DNA of 41,928 nucleotides from Phycisphaerae bacterium (GTDB taxonomy: Bacteria; Planctomycetota; Phycisphaerae; FEN-1346; JAACEH01), in NCBI GenBank assembly GCA_012729015.1, contig JAAYDY010000036.1:1-41928 (forward strand), given 5' to 3'. Made by a program: the position numbers and the translations under genes. Below are positions 23,319 to 32,096 of the stretch, one piece after another. The number at the start of each line of letters is the position of its first letter. The stretch's first letter is position 1. The notes beneath the pieces were generated by a model, which saw only the letters and a list, made by a program, of their open reading frames with translations, was not told where the DNA came from and ran no database searches.

Positions 23319-24278
23319 CTACAGCCCGCTCATGAACTGGAACACGCGGTCGCCGTGGCCGGTCAGGCCCTCGTGGCCGAAGTCGTGGTACAGGGCCATG
23401 GACTTTGGTGACGCGATCCGGTTGTACGCGGCGAACTGGGTGGACGGCGGGCACGTCTGGTCCTGGAGCGACACGCCCATGAACACCTCGGCCCGGATGC
23501 GCGGGGCCAGGTGATGCACGTCGATGTAGCCGAGCCGCGTGAAGATCTCGTCCTCGCGTTCGTGCAGCGGATCGAAGCACTTGAAGTAATACGTGAGTTC
23601 CCAGTAGGCGTTCTTGGTCAGGTCGATGTCCCAGACACGGCGATAGTCGCTCAGGAACGGGAAGGTCGGGGCGGCCTTCTTGATGCGCGGCTCCAGGGCG
23701 GCACAGGCCAGCGTCAGTCCGCCGCCCTGGCTGCCTCCGGCGACGCCCACGCGCGTCGGGTCCACGCCGTCCAGGCCCATGACGATGTGCGCCAGTTGCA
23801 CCGTGTCCAGATACACCTGGCGGTAGTAGAGCTTCTCGGGCCCGTCGTTCAGCCCGCGGATGATCTGGCCGCGATAGGTGTTGCCGGTGGTGCCGCCGAC
23901 GTCCTCGCTGAGGCCGGCCTGCCCGCGGCAGTCCATGGCCGCCACGGTGTACCCGAGGGCCACGTAGTTGAGCTTGTCGGACCAGTCGCCCGAGGAGCCG
24001 CTGTAACCGTGGAACATCAGCACCGCCGGACGCGACCCCTTCGCGTGCTTCGGCCGCAGGAGCTTCGCGTGAACCCGCGCGCCGCCCATGCCCGTCCAGA
24101 ACAGGTGCTTGCACTCGGCCACGGGCATCTGGAACTCCGCGTCGCGCAGTTCCACCTTCGGATCGAGCTGCGAGACCTCGGCCAGCGAGCGGTCCCAGAA
24201 GGCGTCGAAGTCCGACGGTCTCGGGTTGGTTCCCTGGTAGACCCTGAGTTTGTCCAACGGCATATCCAGTGCAGGCAT
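23319..24278 (-). CDS. Acetylxylan esterase / cephalosporin-C deacetylase (CE7)
   Basis: A 319-residue alpha/beta-hydrolase of carbohydrate esterase family 7, which removes acetyl groups from xylo-oligosaccharides and other small acetyl esters. The catalytic triad is visible: S183 in AGGSQGGG, D273 in SLQDQTCPPST and H302 in DFGHEG. The RGQ motif at residues 118-120 (DCRGQAG) is the CE7 oxyanion-hole signature. Length is the family norm (about 320). No signal peptide, so it is cytoplasmic and would act on imported oligomers. The ATG at 24278 has a near-perfect AAAGGAGGT ribosome-binding site. Confidence 0.92.
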   Translation of the reverse strand: MPALDMPLDKLRVYQGTNPRPSDFDAFWDRSLAEVSQLDPKVELRDAEFQMPVAECKHLFWTGMGGARVHAKLLRPKHAKGSRPAVLMFHGYSGSSGDWSDKLNYVALGYTVAAMDCRGQAGLSEDVGGTTGNTYRGQIIRGLNDGPEKLYYRQVYLDTVQLAHIVMGLDGVDPTRVGVAGGSQGGGLTLACAALEPRIKKAAPTFPFLSDYRRVWDIDLTKNAYWELTYYFKCFDPLHEREDEIFTRLGYIDVHHLAPRIRAEVFMGVSLQDQTCPPSTQFAAYNRIASPKSMALYHDFGHEGLTGHGDRVFQFMSGL

Positions 24279-24327
24279 GGCCCTACCTCCTTTGGTAATG
24301 ACGAATCGGTCGCCTTTCAGGCCGGAG

Positions 24328-24356
24328 ACTATACGTCCGATTTCAAACGGAGCCAA
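24328..24356 (-). promoter_or_regulatory. Putative promoter of the CE7 esterase gene
   Basis: On the minus strand, TTGGCT (24356-24351), 17-nt spacer, TATAGT (24333-24328, 5 of 6). The predicted start of transcription near 24321 gives a leader of about 43 nt. Confidence 0.45.
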
Positions 24357-24476
24357 CAGAAATGCGGCACGACCGTTCTCGGGGGGTGTGCCCAAAGATT
24401 CCGGCATGTGCGGCGGTCGTTCGCCAGCGTGCGTGGCGGTCGTTCGTTGGAGTGGGCGGTCCTGGGCCTCAGGCTG
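24356..24476 (-). repeat. Interspersed repeat B, copy 2 (reverse orientation)
   Basis: Reverse complement of the element at 31385-31486, sharing ctggcgaacgaccgccgcac and gggcacaccc, with a diverged end near gtcgtgccgcatttctg. It fills most of the 303-base gap between the divergent esterase and PHP genes. No gene. Confidence 0.7.
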
Positions 24477-24496
24477 TCGAGGTCAGCCCGGTGCGC

Positions 24497-24525
24497 TTGA
24501 TTGGCGGCGGGAGTCGGGATAGGAT
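24497..24525 (+). promoter_or_regulatory. Putative promoter of the PHP gene
   Basis: TTGATT (24497-24502, 4 of 6), 17-nt spacer, TAGGAT (24520-24525, 4 of 6), 57 nt before the ATG at 24582. Confidence 0.4.
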
Positions 24526-24581
24526 GGGTCGGGCGCTCGCGGCTCCGGGCGTCGCGCTGGGGGGAGTCATGGAGAGGACCG

Positions 24582-25418
24582 ATGCAGATTCGCAATGATT
24601 GGCACGTGCACACGCGCAATTCGCCGTGCGGCAACAAGGACGCGGCGCTGGCCCGGCTGGCCGAGCGGATTGCCGCGACCGAGGTGACCCGGTGGGGCGT
24701 CACGGATCACATTTTCACCGAGCAGAACATCGCGGACCTGGAGGCGGCGCGCCGCGAGTACGACGCCCTGCCCGAGAAGGACCACGTCGCCTTCGCCGTC
24801 GAGGCCAGCGTCCTGCGCGACTGGGACATCCAGCGGACGCGCAGCGAGGGGAACATCTGGGGCTGGTTTCCCGGCGGGCCGCCCGGGCAACTCGACCTGG
24901 TGCTGCCCGACGAGGTGGTCCAACGGCTGGGCATTCAGTACGTGATCGCCGGCACTCATTGGCCGCTCGGAGCCGAGATGAAGCCCGAGGCCATGGTCCG
25001 CGATTACCATCGGCAGAACATGTTCCTGGCCGAGCATCCCAGCGTGACGATCATTGCCCACCCGTGGTGGTGGCGCGACAAGTACACCAAGGCCAACGGC
25101 GAGATGGTGCCGTTCCCGTGGCTGGCGGACTTCTCCATCGTTCCGCAATCGATGCACGACGAGTTCGCCGCCGCGGCGCGCGAGAATGGCAAGATTGTCG
25201 AGGCCAACGCCTCGATCGTCTTCTCCGACAAGGGCGGCGACCGATGGCGACGGCAGTACGGCGAGTACCTGGCGCTGTTGCGGGAGACCGGGTGCACCTT
25301 CTCGACCGGCAGCGACTCGCACGGAGCCGACTACACGCGGTGGCCCGAGGAGTTCGGCGATCACCTGGCGTCGCTGGGGTTCACCGAAGAAGACTTCTGG
25401 CAGGGCCCGAGCCGCTGA
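24582..25418 (+). CDS. PHP-domain phosphoesterase
   Basis: A 278-residue protein with a polymerase-and-histidinol-phosphatase (PHP) domain, a trinuclear metal phosphoesterase fold. Metal ligands are visible: DWHVHT (H8, H10), GVTDHIF, IIAHPWWW and the C-terminal SDSHGADY. Length and layout are similar to HisK-type histidinol phosphatases but also to other PHP phosphoesterases; the TDHI and TGSDSH motifs are conserved in both. No his genes are nearby, so the substrate is not assigned. The ATG at 24582 has GGAGAGGA upstream. Starts divergently from the CE7 esterase. Confidence 0.75.
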   Translation: MQIRNDWHVHTRNSPCGNKDAALARLAERIAATEVTRWGVTDHIFTEQNIADLEAARREYDALPEKDHVAFAVEASVLRDWDIQRTRSEGNIWGWFPGGPPGQLDLVLPDEVVQRLGIQYVIAGTHWPLGAEMKPEAMVRDYHRQNMFLAEHPSVTIIAHPWWWRDKYTKANGEMVPFPWLADFSIVPQSMHDEFAAAARENGKIVEANASIVFSDKGGDRWRRQYGEYLALLRETGCTFSTGSDSHGADYTRWPEEFGDHLASLGFTEEDFWQGPSR

Positions 25419-25517
25419 CCTGTGCAGCGCGCGAGCCGGCCCTGCGGTGAACACGGCGGGAGGGCCTGCTTCGTTCAATTCTCACGGCACGGCGGGTCGA
25501 TACTTGGGCAGGTGGCG

Positions 25518-27041
25518 ATGATCGTTCGAATGGTTCTCGCGGCAATATTGGCGACGAGTCTGGCGGGCGGATCCGCCGGTGCGGCGATTGTCTACGTGTC
25601 GCCGGCAGGCCTGCCGACGAATCCGGGGACGCCCGAGGCTCCGCTGGACGCCGCGACGGCGCTGTCGGCGAAGGCCGCCGTGGTGAAGCCGGGCGACACG
25701 GTGGTGCTGACCGAGGGAACGTACGCCGGAGGCCTTCGCGCGTCGCTGAGCGGCACCGCCGAGGCGCCGATTGTGGTGCGCGGTGCGCCGGGGCGACGGG
25801 TCACCGTCGATGCTGCGGCATCCGAGCGGTCCGGCATTCTCATCACCGGCCAGTGGACTGTCTGGCGAGACCTGGAAATCACCAACAGCGACCCCCGTCG
25901 CACGAGCAAGCGCCGCGGTCGCTGGAACGCCGACCTGCGCCGGATGCCCGGGATCGAGGTCGAGGGCAGCCACGTGCGGCTCATCAACCTGGTGATCCAC
26001 GACGCCGGCCAGGGCATGTGGCTGCCGTCGCGGGCCGTGGACGTTGAGGTCTATGGCTGCATCAGCTACTACAACGGCTGGGACAGCCCCTACGGCGGCG
26101 AGGGGCACGGCATCGAGGCCCAGAACGAGCACGAGACCAAGCGGCTCCACGACAACGTCACGTTCCACAATTTCGGCGGCGGCATCACCCTGGCCAGCCG
26201 CGGCGCCCCGGTCAGCGGGTTCGACATCGAAGGCAATGTGCTGTTCGACAACGGCGTCCTGACGAGCGACCGGCGGCGGCAGCGGAATCTGATGATCGGG
26301 TCACTGAGCTGGCCGGCGTCACGGCTGCGGATCGCCGACAACGTGATGCGCCACGCCGGGTGCGCCGCCACGAGCGTGCAGATCGGCCGCACCATGGAGG
26401 GGCGCGACGCGCAGTTCACAGGCAATTACGTCATCGGGGCGACCCAGGTGCTGAAGTTCCGCTCGATCGAGGTCCGTGACAATCGGTTTGCCGGCACGAT
26501 GACGGTGATGCACCTGCACGTGGACGCCAAGGCCGACCTTGGGGCGTATCGCTGGGACCGCAACCGGTACTGGTTTGTCGAGGGGGCGTGGTTCCCCATG
26601 GCGTTCTACCGCGGCGAACAGGGCACGGGCATGGACTTCGCCGAGTGGCGCCGACGCACCGGGCTGGACCCGTCGAGCAGCGTGACGGCGGAGTTGCCGC
26701 GCGGCACGGAAGTGTTCGTGCGGCGGAACCGGTACGAGCAGGGCCGGGCGCATGTGACGGTGGTGAACTGGGATCGCGCGCCGCAGGTGACGGTGGACCT
26801 GTCGGCTGTGGCGCGGGCCGGACAGCGGTACCGCATCATGAGCGCGGGCGACCTGTGGGGCCGGCCCGCCGCGTCGGGACGCTGGCAGGAGGGGCAGACC
26901 ACCGTGACGCTGGCGATGCCCGGTCCGCCGCCGTCGGCGCCGGTGGGCGAGACGCCGAGCCCGCCGCCGGAGGCCGATGCGGGATTCGCTTGCTTCGTTG
27001 TTCTCCCGGTGCTAGAGTCTGAGCCCGAATCGCAAAAGTGA
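25518..27041 (+). CDS. Secreted right-handed parallel beta-helix protein
   Basis: A 507-residue exported protein. The N terminus (MIVRMVLAAILATSLAGG) is a signal peptide. The body (about residues 25-330) shows the repeating short turns of a right-handed parallel beta-helix of the pectate-lyase type: VYVSPAGLPTNPGTPEAPL at the start, VVLTEGTYAGGL, GILITGQWTVWRDLEITN, VRLINLVIHDAGQG, VTFHNFGGGITLASRG and FTGNYVIGA. The C-terminal region (about 400-480) may be a separate beta-domain, followed by a Pro-rich tail. Fits a polysaccharide lyase or surface protein; catalytic residues are not clear. The ATG at 25518 follows a weak CAGGTGG site. Confidence 0.75.
   Translation: MIVRMVLAAILATSLAGGSAGAAIVYVSPAGLPTNPGTPEAPLDAATALSAKAAVVKPGDTVVLTEGTYAGGLRASLSGTAEAPIVVRGAPGRRVTVDAAASERSGILITGQWTVWRDLEITNSDPRRTSKRRGRWNADLRRMPGIEVEGSHVRLINLVIHDAGQGMWLPSRAVDVEVYGCISYYNGWDSPYGGEGHGIEAQNEHETKRLHDNVTFHNFGGGITLASRGAPVSGFDIEGNVLFDNGVLTSDRRRQRNLMIGSLSWPASRLRIADNVMRHAGCAATSVQIGRTMEGRDAQFTGNYVIGATQVLKFRSIEVRDNRFAGTMTVMHLHVDAKADLGAYRWDRNRYWFVEGAWFPMAFYRGEQGTGMDFAEWRRRTGLDPSSSVTAELPRGTEVFVRRNRYEQGRAHVTVVNWDRAPQVTVDLSAVARAGQRYRIMSAGDLWGRPAASGRWQEGQTTVTLAMPGPPPSAPVGETPSPPPEADAGFACFVVLPVLESEPESQK
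26990..27018 (+). promoter_or_regulatory. Possible promoter of the thymidylate synthase gene
   Basis: TTGCTT (26990-26995), 17-nt spacer, TAGAGT (27013-27018), inside the 3' end of the beta-helix gene and 51 nt before the ATG at 27069. A weak match; the gene may equally be read through. Confidence 0.3.
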
Positions 27042-27068
27042 TGACCCGACAGTAAGGATCGCCGACAC

Positions 27069-27902
27069 ATGCAGACGCTGTACATCAAGGAGCGGTCGTT
27101 GCCGACGGCCTGGGAGCGGGCCGTCCTGGAGACGTGGAACGCGGGGGCCCGGTTCCGGACCGAGTACGACAAACCGGGCGACCCCGAGTCGCGTGACGTG
27201 TGCGCGATGATTCACGTGACCGAACCGCTCTCGGAGCCGCGCATCCACAAGGCGTTTCCCGGCGGGCTGGACGACCTGGAGATTTACCGGGCCGAGGTGC
27301 TGCACGGCGTGCACGACCACTGGATTGCCCCCGAGGAGGGCAAGTGGGAGTACACCTACCACGAGCGGCTGTTCGAGTACCGCGTGCCGGGCCTCCCGCA
27401 GCCGATTGACCAGATCGAAGCCGTGATCGCCAAACTGGCCGAGGCGCCGCACTCGCGCCGGGCGCAGGCCGTCACGTGGCAGGCCTGGAACGACACCGGG
27501 ATCCACGATCCGGCGTGCCTCCAGCGCATGTGGTTCCGCGTGGAGCAGGGACGGCTGAACCTGGTGGTCCACATGCGATCCAACGACGCTTTCAAGGCGG
27601 CGTTCATGAACATGTTCGCCTTTACGGAGCTTCAGCGGACGGTGGCCGCGCGGCTCGGTGTGGACGTAGGCGACTACGTCCACGGGGCGGACAGTTTCCA
27701 CATCTACGGCTCCTATTTCGGCGAGTTCGAGGGGTTCCTGCGGAGCGTCGAGTCGCGGCCCGACCGGTACTTCACCACCGAGTTCGCGCTGCCGATGTTC
27801 CTCGACGGCGCCGAACGCCTGCTGGCCGAGCGCGATCTGCCGCCGGCCAAACGCGCGATCGTCGAGGCCCGCAAGACAGAGCTTCAGAAGCTCCTGGCCT
27901 GA
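27069..27902 (+). CDS. Thymidylate synthase family protein (archaeal-type ThyA)
   Basis: A 277-residue protein of the ThyA / dCMP hydroxymethylase fold, which forms dTMP from dUMP with methylene-THF. The nucleophile is C150 in HDPACLQRMWF, followed by R170, D173 in HMRSNDAF and N181 in FMNMFAF, then HGADSFHIYGSYF (D208, H211, Y213) for nucleotide binding. The cysteine context (PACL rather than PPCH) resembles archaeal ThyA and hydroxymethylases rather than E. coli ThyA. Length fits. No dihydrofolate reductase gene is beside it. AAGGA lies 11 nt before the ATG. Family is clear; whether it makes dTMP or hydroxymethylates a pyrimidine is not proven. Confidence 0.82.
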   Translation: MQTLYIKERSLPTAWERAVLETWNAGARFRTEYDKPGDPESRDVCAMIHVTEPLSEPRIHKAFPGGLDDLEIYRAEVLHGVHDHWIAPEEGKWEYTYHERLFEYRVPGLPQPIDQIEAVIAKLAEAPHSRRAQAVTWQAWNDTGIHDPACLQRMWFRVEQGRLNLVVHMRSNDAFKAAFMNMFAFTELQRTVAARLGVDVGDYVHGADSFHIYGSYFGEFEGFLRSVESRPDRYFTTEFALPMFLDGAERLLAERDLPPAKRAIVEARKTELQKLLA

Positions 27903-27935
27903 CCGCGCGGCAACGCCTCCACAGTGATGGGGTGG

Positions 27936-27959
27936 CATGGCCACGCTGGCGTGGCCATG
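27936..27959. repeat. Palindromic repeat catggccacg/cgtggccatg
   Basis: A perfect 10-bp stem with a 4-nt loop 34 nt after the thymidylate synthase stop. A closely similar unit is at about 34105-34128. No T-run, so treated as an interspersed palindrome rather than a terminator. Confidence 0.6.
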
Positions 27960-28069
27960 AAGAGGGAACCGGCACGGCGCCATGACCGCGCAGCCCGGAT
28001 GATGAGGGGACGCACACAGGCCGGCCTCTGACCCGGCAGAACAATGGTTGACAACAGGGAGTGGACCCC

Positions 28070-30544
28070 ATGGAAGAGATCGTCGGACCGTGTGTCGGAA
28101 CTCTTCTGGCAGCAGGCATTCTGGTCGTGTTGATCCTGGTGCTGGTGCGGCTGGCCGACCTGAAGCGCGCGGTGGAGGCCCTGCGAGAGAACATCGCCCG
28201 ACTGACGGAGGGGCAGCGAGGCACGGTCGTCACGCCGGGCCCATCATCGGCAGAGGCATCGGCGCCTTCCGCGTCGGCGCCGTCGGCGCAGCAGGCCGAG
28301 CCGACGCCGAGGTCGCAGCAGCCGCTGCCGCCAACGGCGTCGCGGCCGGTCGACACGCCACAGAAGCCGCCCGCGCCTCCGGCGATGGCACAGGTCGCAG
28401 CGACGACGGAGATTCCCATTCGGCTTGTCCGCATCCGGCACCTGGCCGGCGCTGTGGCACAGCCCTCGGCGACGGAACCGTCACCCTCTGGAGAGGCGCC
28501 CTCTGTGCCGCCGCAGCCGCAGGCTTCCGGAGTCGGCCGACGGTTCGAGTTGTTCCTCGGCACCAAACTCCTGGCCTGGGTGGGGATCCTGGTTCTGCTC
28601 ACCGGATCGGTGCTGTTCATCCTCTGGGCCCACCAGCGGCACCTGCTCAGCGACCTGACGAAAGTGCTCCTGCACGTCGGCGTGGGCGCGGCGCTGCTGG
28701 GCGCGGGCGAATGGGCCAGCCGCAAGACCTGGACGCCGCTGGCCCGCACGCTGACCGGCGGCGGCATCGCCGAACTGCTCTTCGCGTCGTTCGCCGCCTC
28801 GGTGCTCTACGGCATGATCGGGTGGCAGGGGTTCTTCCTCAGCATGGGGGCTGTCGTGGCCCTGGCCATTGTCCTGGCCCTCCGATACAACAGCCTGACC
28901 ATCTCCATCATCGCCACCACCTCCGGCGTCGCCGTGCCGCTGATGCTCTGGAACATGCACCCCGATTACCACCTCGTCCTGGCCTTCCTCGCCGCCGTGG
29001 ACATCAGCGTCATGGCCCTGGCCTGGTTCCGGCAGTGGCGGCCCATCAACCTCATCGCCTTCGCCGGAACGGTGCTCAATGTCCTGTGGTGGCTCGGCTG
29101 GAGACACGGCTTTCGACTGTTCGGCGACACCTATCCCGAAGGCGTGCCGCCCTCGCTCGCCGTCGGCGCCATCGGCGGATTCTTCGCCCTCTTCCTGGCT
29201 GTGTCGCTCGTCTATCATCTCGGCCGACGGCAGCATCGGCCGCTGGACCTGCCGGTGTTCGTGCTGAACCCGCTCTGGGCGTACCCGTCGGTCTACTTTC
29301 TGTTCAACGACCGTCACCACGGCTGGATGGCGCCGCTGGCGGCCGGGCTCGGCGTGCTCTACCTCACCCTGGCCGCGCTGATCCGACGCCGCTGCACGGC
29401 GGCGGCCTCGTCGTTGTACTCGCTGGCCATCGCCCTGGGCGTGGCGCTGCTGGCCCTGGCCGCGCCGATCCAGTTCGACGGGCTGGTCATCCCGATGACC
29501 CTCGCACTGCTCGCGGTGGTGCTCTACGTCGCCGCCGAGATCACGCGCGAGCACCGGCTCCAGGTCGCGGGGCTGTGCGTGTACGTGCTCACGGCCTTGT
29601 CGTTGCTGGCCTGCGGGGCCGACCTGACCGACCGGGCGCCGCGCGTGTTCCTGAATCAGCGCCTGGCCACCCTGGCGGCATGCATCGTCAGCCTCGCGGC
29701 GACTTCAGCCGTTCTCCGCCGCAGCCGCGTCGGAGGATTGCCCGGCCGACGCCCCATGGCGACCGTGGCATCGCTTGTGGCCCACGGCCTCACCCTGCTG
29801 GCCTTCACGCTCGAGGTGGACAACTACTACCACCTCAGGCACGTCCCGTTCGACAGCATGGACGTCCAGCTCGTGTGCGACCTCGGCTATGCGTGCTATG
29901 CCGTCGCGATGCTTCTGGCCGGGGCCGCGCTGCGACGGCGCACTCTGCGCATCGCATCGGCGGCGCTGCTTCTGCTGACGCTCGGCAAGGCCCTCACATC
30001 GGATGCGGCATTCCTGTTCGCCAACCAGGCCCACGCGATCTGGAACGTGCGTGCGGCCGTGCTGGGCGCGTGCATCCTCTGGCTGGCGTCGGCCGCGGCC
30101 ATGGTCCGCCGCTGGCCGTCCAGCTTCATCCAGCCCAGGCACGTGCCGGTCCTGGTGCTCCTGGCCCACGCACTCGGGCTGATGCTCTTCACGCTCGAGG
30201 CCAGGACGTTCTTCGCCCACTACGACAATCTGGCCACAAGCCACCTGGCGCGACAGATGACCTACTCCATCGGCTATGCACTCTATGCCTGCACGCTGCT
30301 GGCGGTGGGCTTCCTGCGGCGGCAGGCCTACCTGCGCGCCGCCGGGCTGGTGTTGTTCGCCGGCGTCCTGCTGAAGATCTTCGTCTACGACCTCAAGGAA
30401 CTGCGCGAACTGTACCGCATCTTCAGCTTCCTCGGCCTGGCGGTCCTTCTGCTGACCGGGGCGTATCTGTATCACAGGTTCCAGCACCTGCTTCTGGCGA
30501 CGGTCGCCAGGGAGGAACCGTGCCACGAGGACGAGTCGGCCTGA
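28070..30544 (+). CDS. DUF2339 family large membrane protein
   Basis: An 824-residue protein. One membrane helix near residues 9-28 is followed by a short coiled-coil (LKRAVEALRENIARLTEG) and a Pro/Ala-rich linker (about 55-145). From about residue 165 (LGTKLLAWVGILVLLTGSVLF) there are roughly 20 membrane helices with the DUF2339 pattern, including DLTKVLLHVGVGAALLGAGEW early and VLFAGVLLKIFVYDLKEL near the C terminus, the most conserved part of the family. Function unknown; the family is widespread in Gram-negative inner membranes. The ATG at 28070 follows GGGAG at about 9 nt; the in-frame GTG at 28061 has no space for a ribosome-binding site. Confidence 0.85.
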   Translation: MEEIVGPCVGTLLAAGILVVLILVLVRLADLKRAVEALRENIARLTEGQRGTVVTPGPSSAEASAPSASAPSAQQAEPTPRSQQPLPPTASRPVDTPQKPPAPPAMAQVAATTEIPIRLVRIRHLAGAVAQPSATEPSPSGEAPSVPPQPQASGVGRRFELFLGTKLLAWVGILVLLTGSVLFILWAHQRHLLSDLTKVLLHVGVGAALLGAGEWASRKTWTPLARTLTGGGIAELLFASFAASVLYGMIGWQGFFLSMGAVVALAIVLALRYNSLTISIIATTSGVAVPLMLWNMHPDYHLVLAFLAAVDISVMALAWFRQWRPINLIAFAGTVLNVLWWLGWRHGFRLFGDTYPEGVPPSLAVGAIGGFFALFLAVSLVYHLGRRQHRPLDLPVFVLNPLWAYPSVYFLFNDRHHGWMAPLAAGLGVLYLTLAALIRRRCTAAASSLYSLAIALGVALLALAAPIQFDGLVIPMTLALLAVVLYVAAEITREHRLQVAGLCVYVLTALSLLACGADLTDRAPRVFLNQRLATLAACIVSLAATSAVLRRSRVGGLPGRRPMATVASLVAHGLTLLAFTLEVDNYYHLRHVPFDSMDVQLVCDLGYACYAVAMLLAGAALRRRTLRIASAALLLLTLGKALTSDAAFLFANQAHAIWNVRAAVLGACILWLASAAAMVRRWPSSFIQPRHVPVLVLLAHALGLMLFTLEARTFFAHYDNLATSHLARQMTYSIGYALYACTLLAVGFLRRQAYLRAAGLVLFAGVLLKIFVYDLKELRELYRIFSFLGLAVLLLTGAYLYHRFQHLLLATVAREEPCHEDESA

Positions 30545-30552
30545 CCTGGACA

Positions 30553-30600
30553 TACGGTGGCTGCTTGACGCAGTTCCCGAGCACCGTCGAGGGGCCGTCG
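30553..30600 (+). repeat. Composite interspersed repeat, partial copy
   Basis: ggtggctgcttgacgcagtt and cccgagcaccgtcgagg are shared with the copies at 32097-32196 and 41869-41928. It lies just after the DUF2339 stop; the second (palindromic) half is not present. Confidence 0.75.
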
Positions 30601-30697
30601 GGTTCCCAGCCTGTCGAGGAGCAGCCATGCGCCAAGAGCCGGGGCGCCACGCCGGGCGCCTCGTAGGCAGGGAAGGCGTTGGAGGGAGACGTTCGTG

Positions 30698-30967
30698 ATG
30701 ATCCGACGAGAGACCCTCTTCCGCGGCACGGTCCAGGGCGTGGGGTTCCGCTGGTCGGTCCTGCGCGTGGCGTCCGAGCACGCGGTGACCGGCTACGTGC
30801 GCAACTGTGCCGACGGGTCGGTCGAGATGGTGGCCGAGGGCGACGCGGCCGAGGTCGAAGCCTTCTGCCGCGCCGTCGGCCAACGCATGAGCGACTACAT
30901 CCGCGACGTCCGCGCCGCCGACGCCCCGGCCACCGGTGAATTCCGCGGCTTCGAGGTGCGGCACTGA
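30698..30967 (+). CDS. acyP: Acylphosphatase
   Basis: An 89-residue acylphosphatase hydrolysing carboxyl-phosphate bonds such as those in acetyl phosphate. Catalytic residues are R18 in GTVQGVGFRW and N36 in GYVRNCADGSVE, both in the expected family motifs. Length is the family norm (about 90). The ATG at 30698 is preferred; a GTG three bases upstream is in frame. GGAGGGAG lies about 10 nt upstream. Nothing in the neighbourhood links it to a pathway. Confidence 0.93.
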   Translation: MIRRETLFRGTVQGVGFRWSVLRVASEHAVTGYVRNCADGSVEMVAEGDAAEVEAFCRAVGQRMSDYIRDVRAADAPATGEFRGFEVRH

Positions 30968-31105
30968 GCGAAAAGGGTGTGCCCGATCCTTCTGGAGCAC
31001 GACAAAGGTCGTCTTGCCACGGCAGGTGACGAACTGAACGGCGGTGGTCGGACGTGAGGGCCGCCTGCGTTTTGCCGAACTCCGCACATGGACCGAAAAC
31101 CCAGG

Positions 31106-31354
31106 CCCGAAGGGCCGGCAAGAGTGTAGCCGGAGGCGCTGGGCCGGCCGCTGTTGGCCGGACCGAGCCTCCGGTATCCGAGCCCACCTTTCCTTCAAGC
31201 CCTGAAAGGGCGTAACCTGTTTGGCCACAGAACAGGTCGCGCCCCTCCGGGGCTTGAGGTTCTTAAGGAGTCCGTCACCGGGGGCTGCGGCTCGACGATA
31301 CGGCCGTCGAGCCTTCGCCCCCGGCTAAGCTCTCGTCGGCCCTTCGGGCCTCAG
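31106..31354 (+). repeat. Interspersed repeat A, copy 2, with partial inverted copy
   Basis: 31179-31354 is a full-length copy of repeat A (compare 14636-14812). 31106-31138 (cgaagggccggcaagagtgt and following bases) is similar to the reverse complement of the end of the same element, so a partial inverted copy faces the full one. Part of the 653-base gap 30968-31620; 30968-31105 shows nothing I recognise. Confidence 0.7.
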
Positions 31355-31384
31355 GTGCCGACGTGCCAGGGCTCACCCAGAAAG

Positions 31385-31486
31385 CCTGAGGCGCAGGGCG
31401 GTCCACTCCAACGCACGACCGGCACGCGTGCTCTGGCGAACGACCGCCGCACATGCCAGAACCTCTGGGCACACCCAGCAGAAATC
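31385..31486 (+). repeat. Interspersed repeat B, copy 3
   Basis: Follows repeat A copy 2, as at 14902, and shares gctctggcgaacgaccgccg and cacatgcc with it. The A-then-B order is therefore the same at both loci, suggesting that A and B are parts of one larger element. No gene. Confidence 0.7.
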
Positions 31487-31502
31487 GCCAGCCACTGACC
31501 CC

Positions 31503-31530
31503 TTGCGGTCAGCGGGACTCCCATTACAAT
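31503..31530 (+). promoter_or_regulatory. Putative promoter of the DUF4870 gene
   Basis: TTGCGG (31503-31508), 16-nt spacer, TACAAT (31525-31530, 5 of 6). The leader to the ATG at 31621 would be about 84 nt. Confidence 0.4.
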
Positions 31531-31620
31531 GGCAATGGACCTGGTTGCCCATGGAGCGGCAGCCGGGCATGTGGCTGGTTGGCATGTCTCGTGTGTCGGC
31601 ATTCTCCTGGAGGACGAACC

Positions 31621-32067
31621 ATGGCTGAATTCGATGATCAGGGCGGCTCGACGCAGAACGCCGCGGGCACAACGGAGGGGGGCGCCGCCTCCGGTCAACC
31701 GCTTCCCACCTTCATGTGGAAGCCGCGCGAGGACTCGTTCGCCGGCGAGATGAAGCCCGACGACAAGACCATGGGCCTGCTGTGTCACCTGCTGGGCATC
31801 TTCGGTTTCCTGGGGCCACTGATCATCTGGCTTGTCAAGAAGGACGAGTCGCGGTACGTGGACATCCAGGGGAAGGAAGCCCTCAATTTCCAGCTTTCGT
31901 ACCTTATCTACTTCGTTGTCGCTTACCTCTCGGTCTTTGCAGTGGTCGGATGCGTGCTCTTCCCGATTGTGTGGGTGTTGTGGCTGGTCGTGTTGATCAT
32001 CGCCACGATCAGGGCCAACAACGGGATCATCTACCGCTACCCGTTGGCGATCCGGTTCATCAAGTAG
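31621..32067 (+). CDS. DUF4870 family membrane protein
   Basis: A 148-residue protein with a Gly/Ala-rich N terminus (residues 1-45) and a DUF4870-type membrane domain: DDKTMGLLCHLLGIFGFLGPLIIWLVKKDES, then the ALNFQLSYLIYF segment and two further hydrophobic stretches ending in NNGIIYRYPLAIRFIK. About three membrane helices. The family has no established function. GGAGGAC precedes the ATG at 31621. It stands alone between repeat blocks. Confidence 0.85.
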   Translation: MAEFDDQGGSTQNAAGTTEGGAASGQPLPTFMWKPREDSFAGEMKPDDKTMGLLCHLLGIFGFLGPLIIWLVKKDESRYVDIQGKEALNFQLSYLIYFVVAYLSVFAVVGCVLFPIVWVLWLVVLIIATIRANNGIIYRYPLAIRFIK

Positions 32068-32096
32068 CGCCGCCGGGCGGGCCGCGGAGACGGACA

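Noticed and set aside
24582..25418. Assignment of the PHP protein as histidinol phosphatase (hisK/hisJ)
   Set aside because: The PHP metal motifs are shared by several phosphoesterase families and there is no histidine pathway context.
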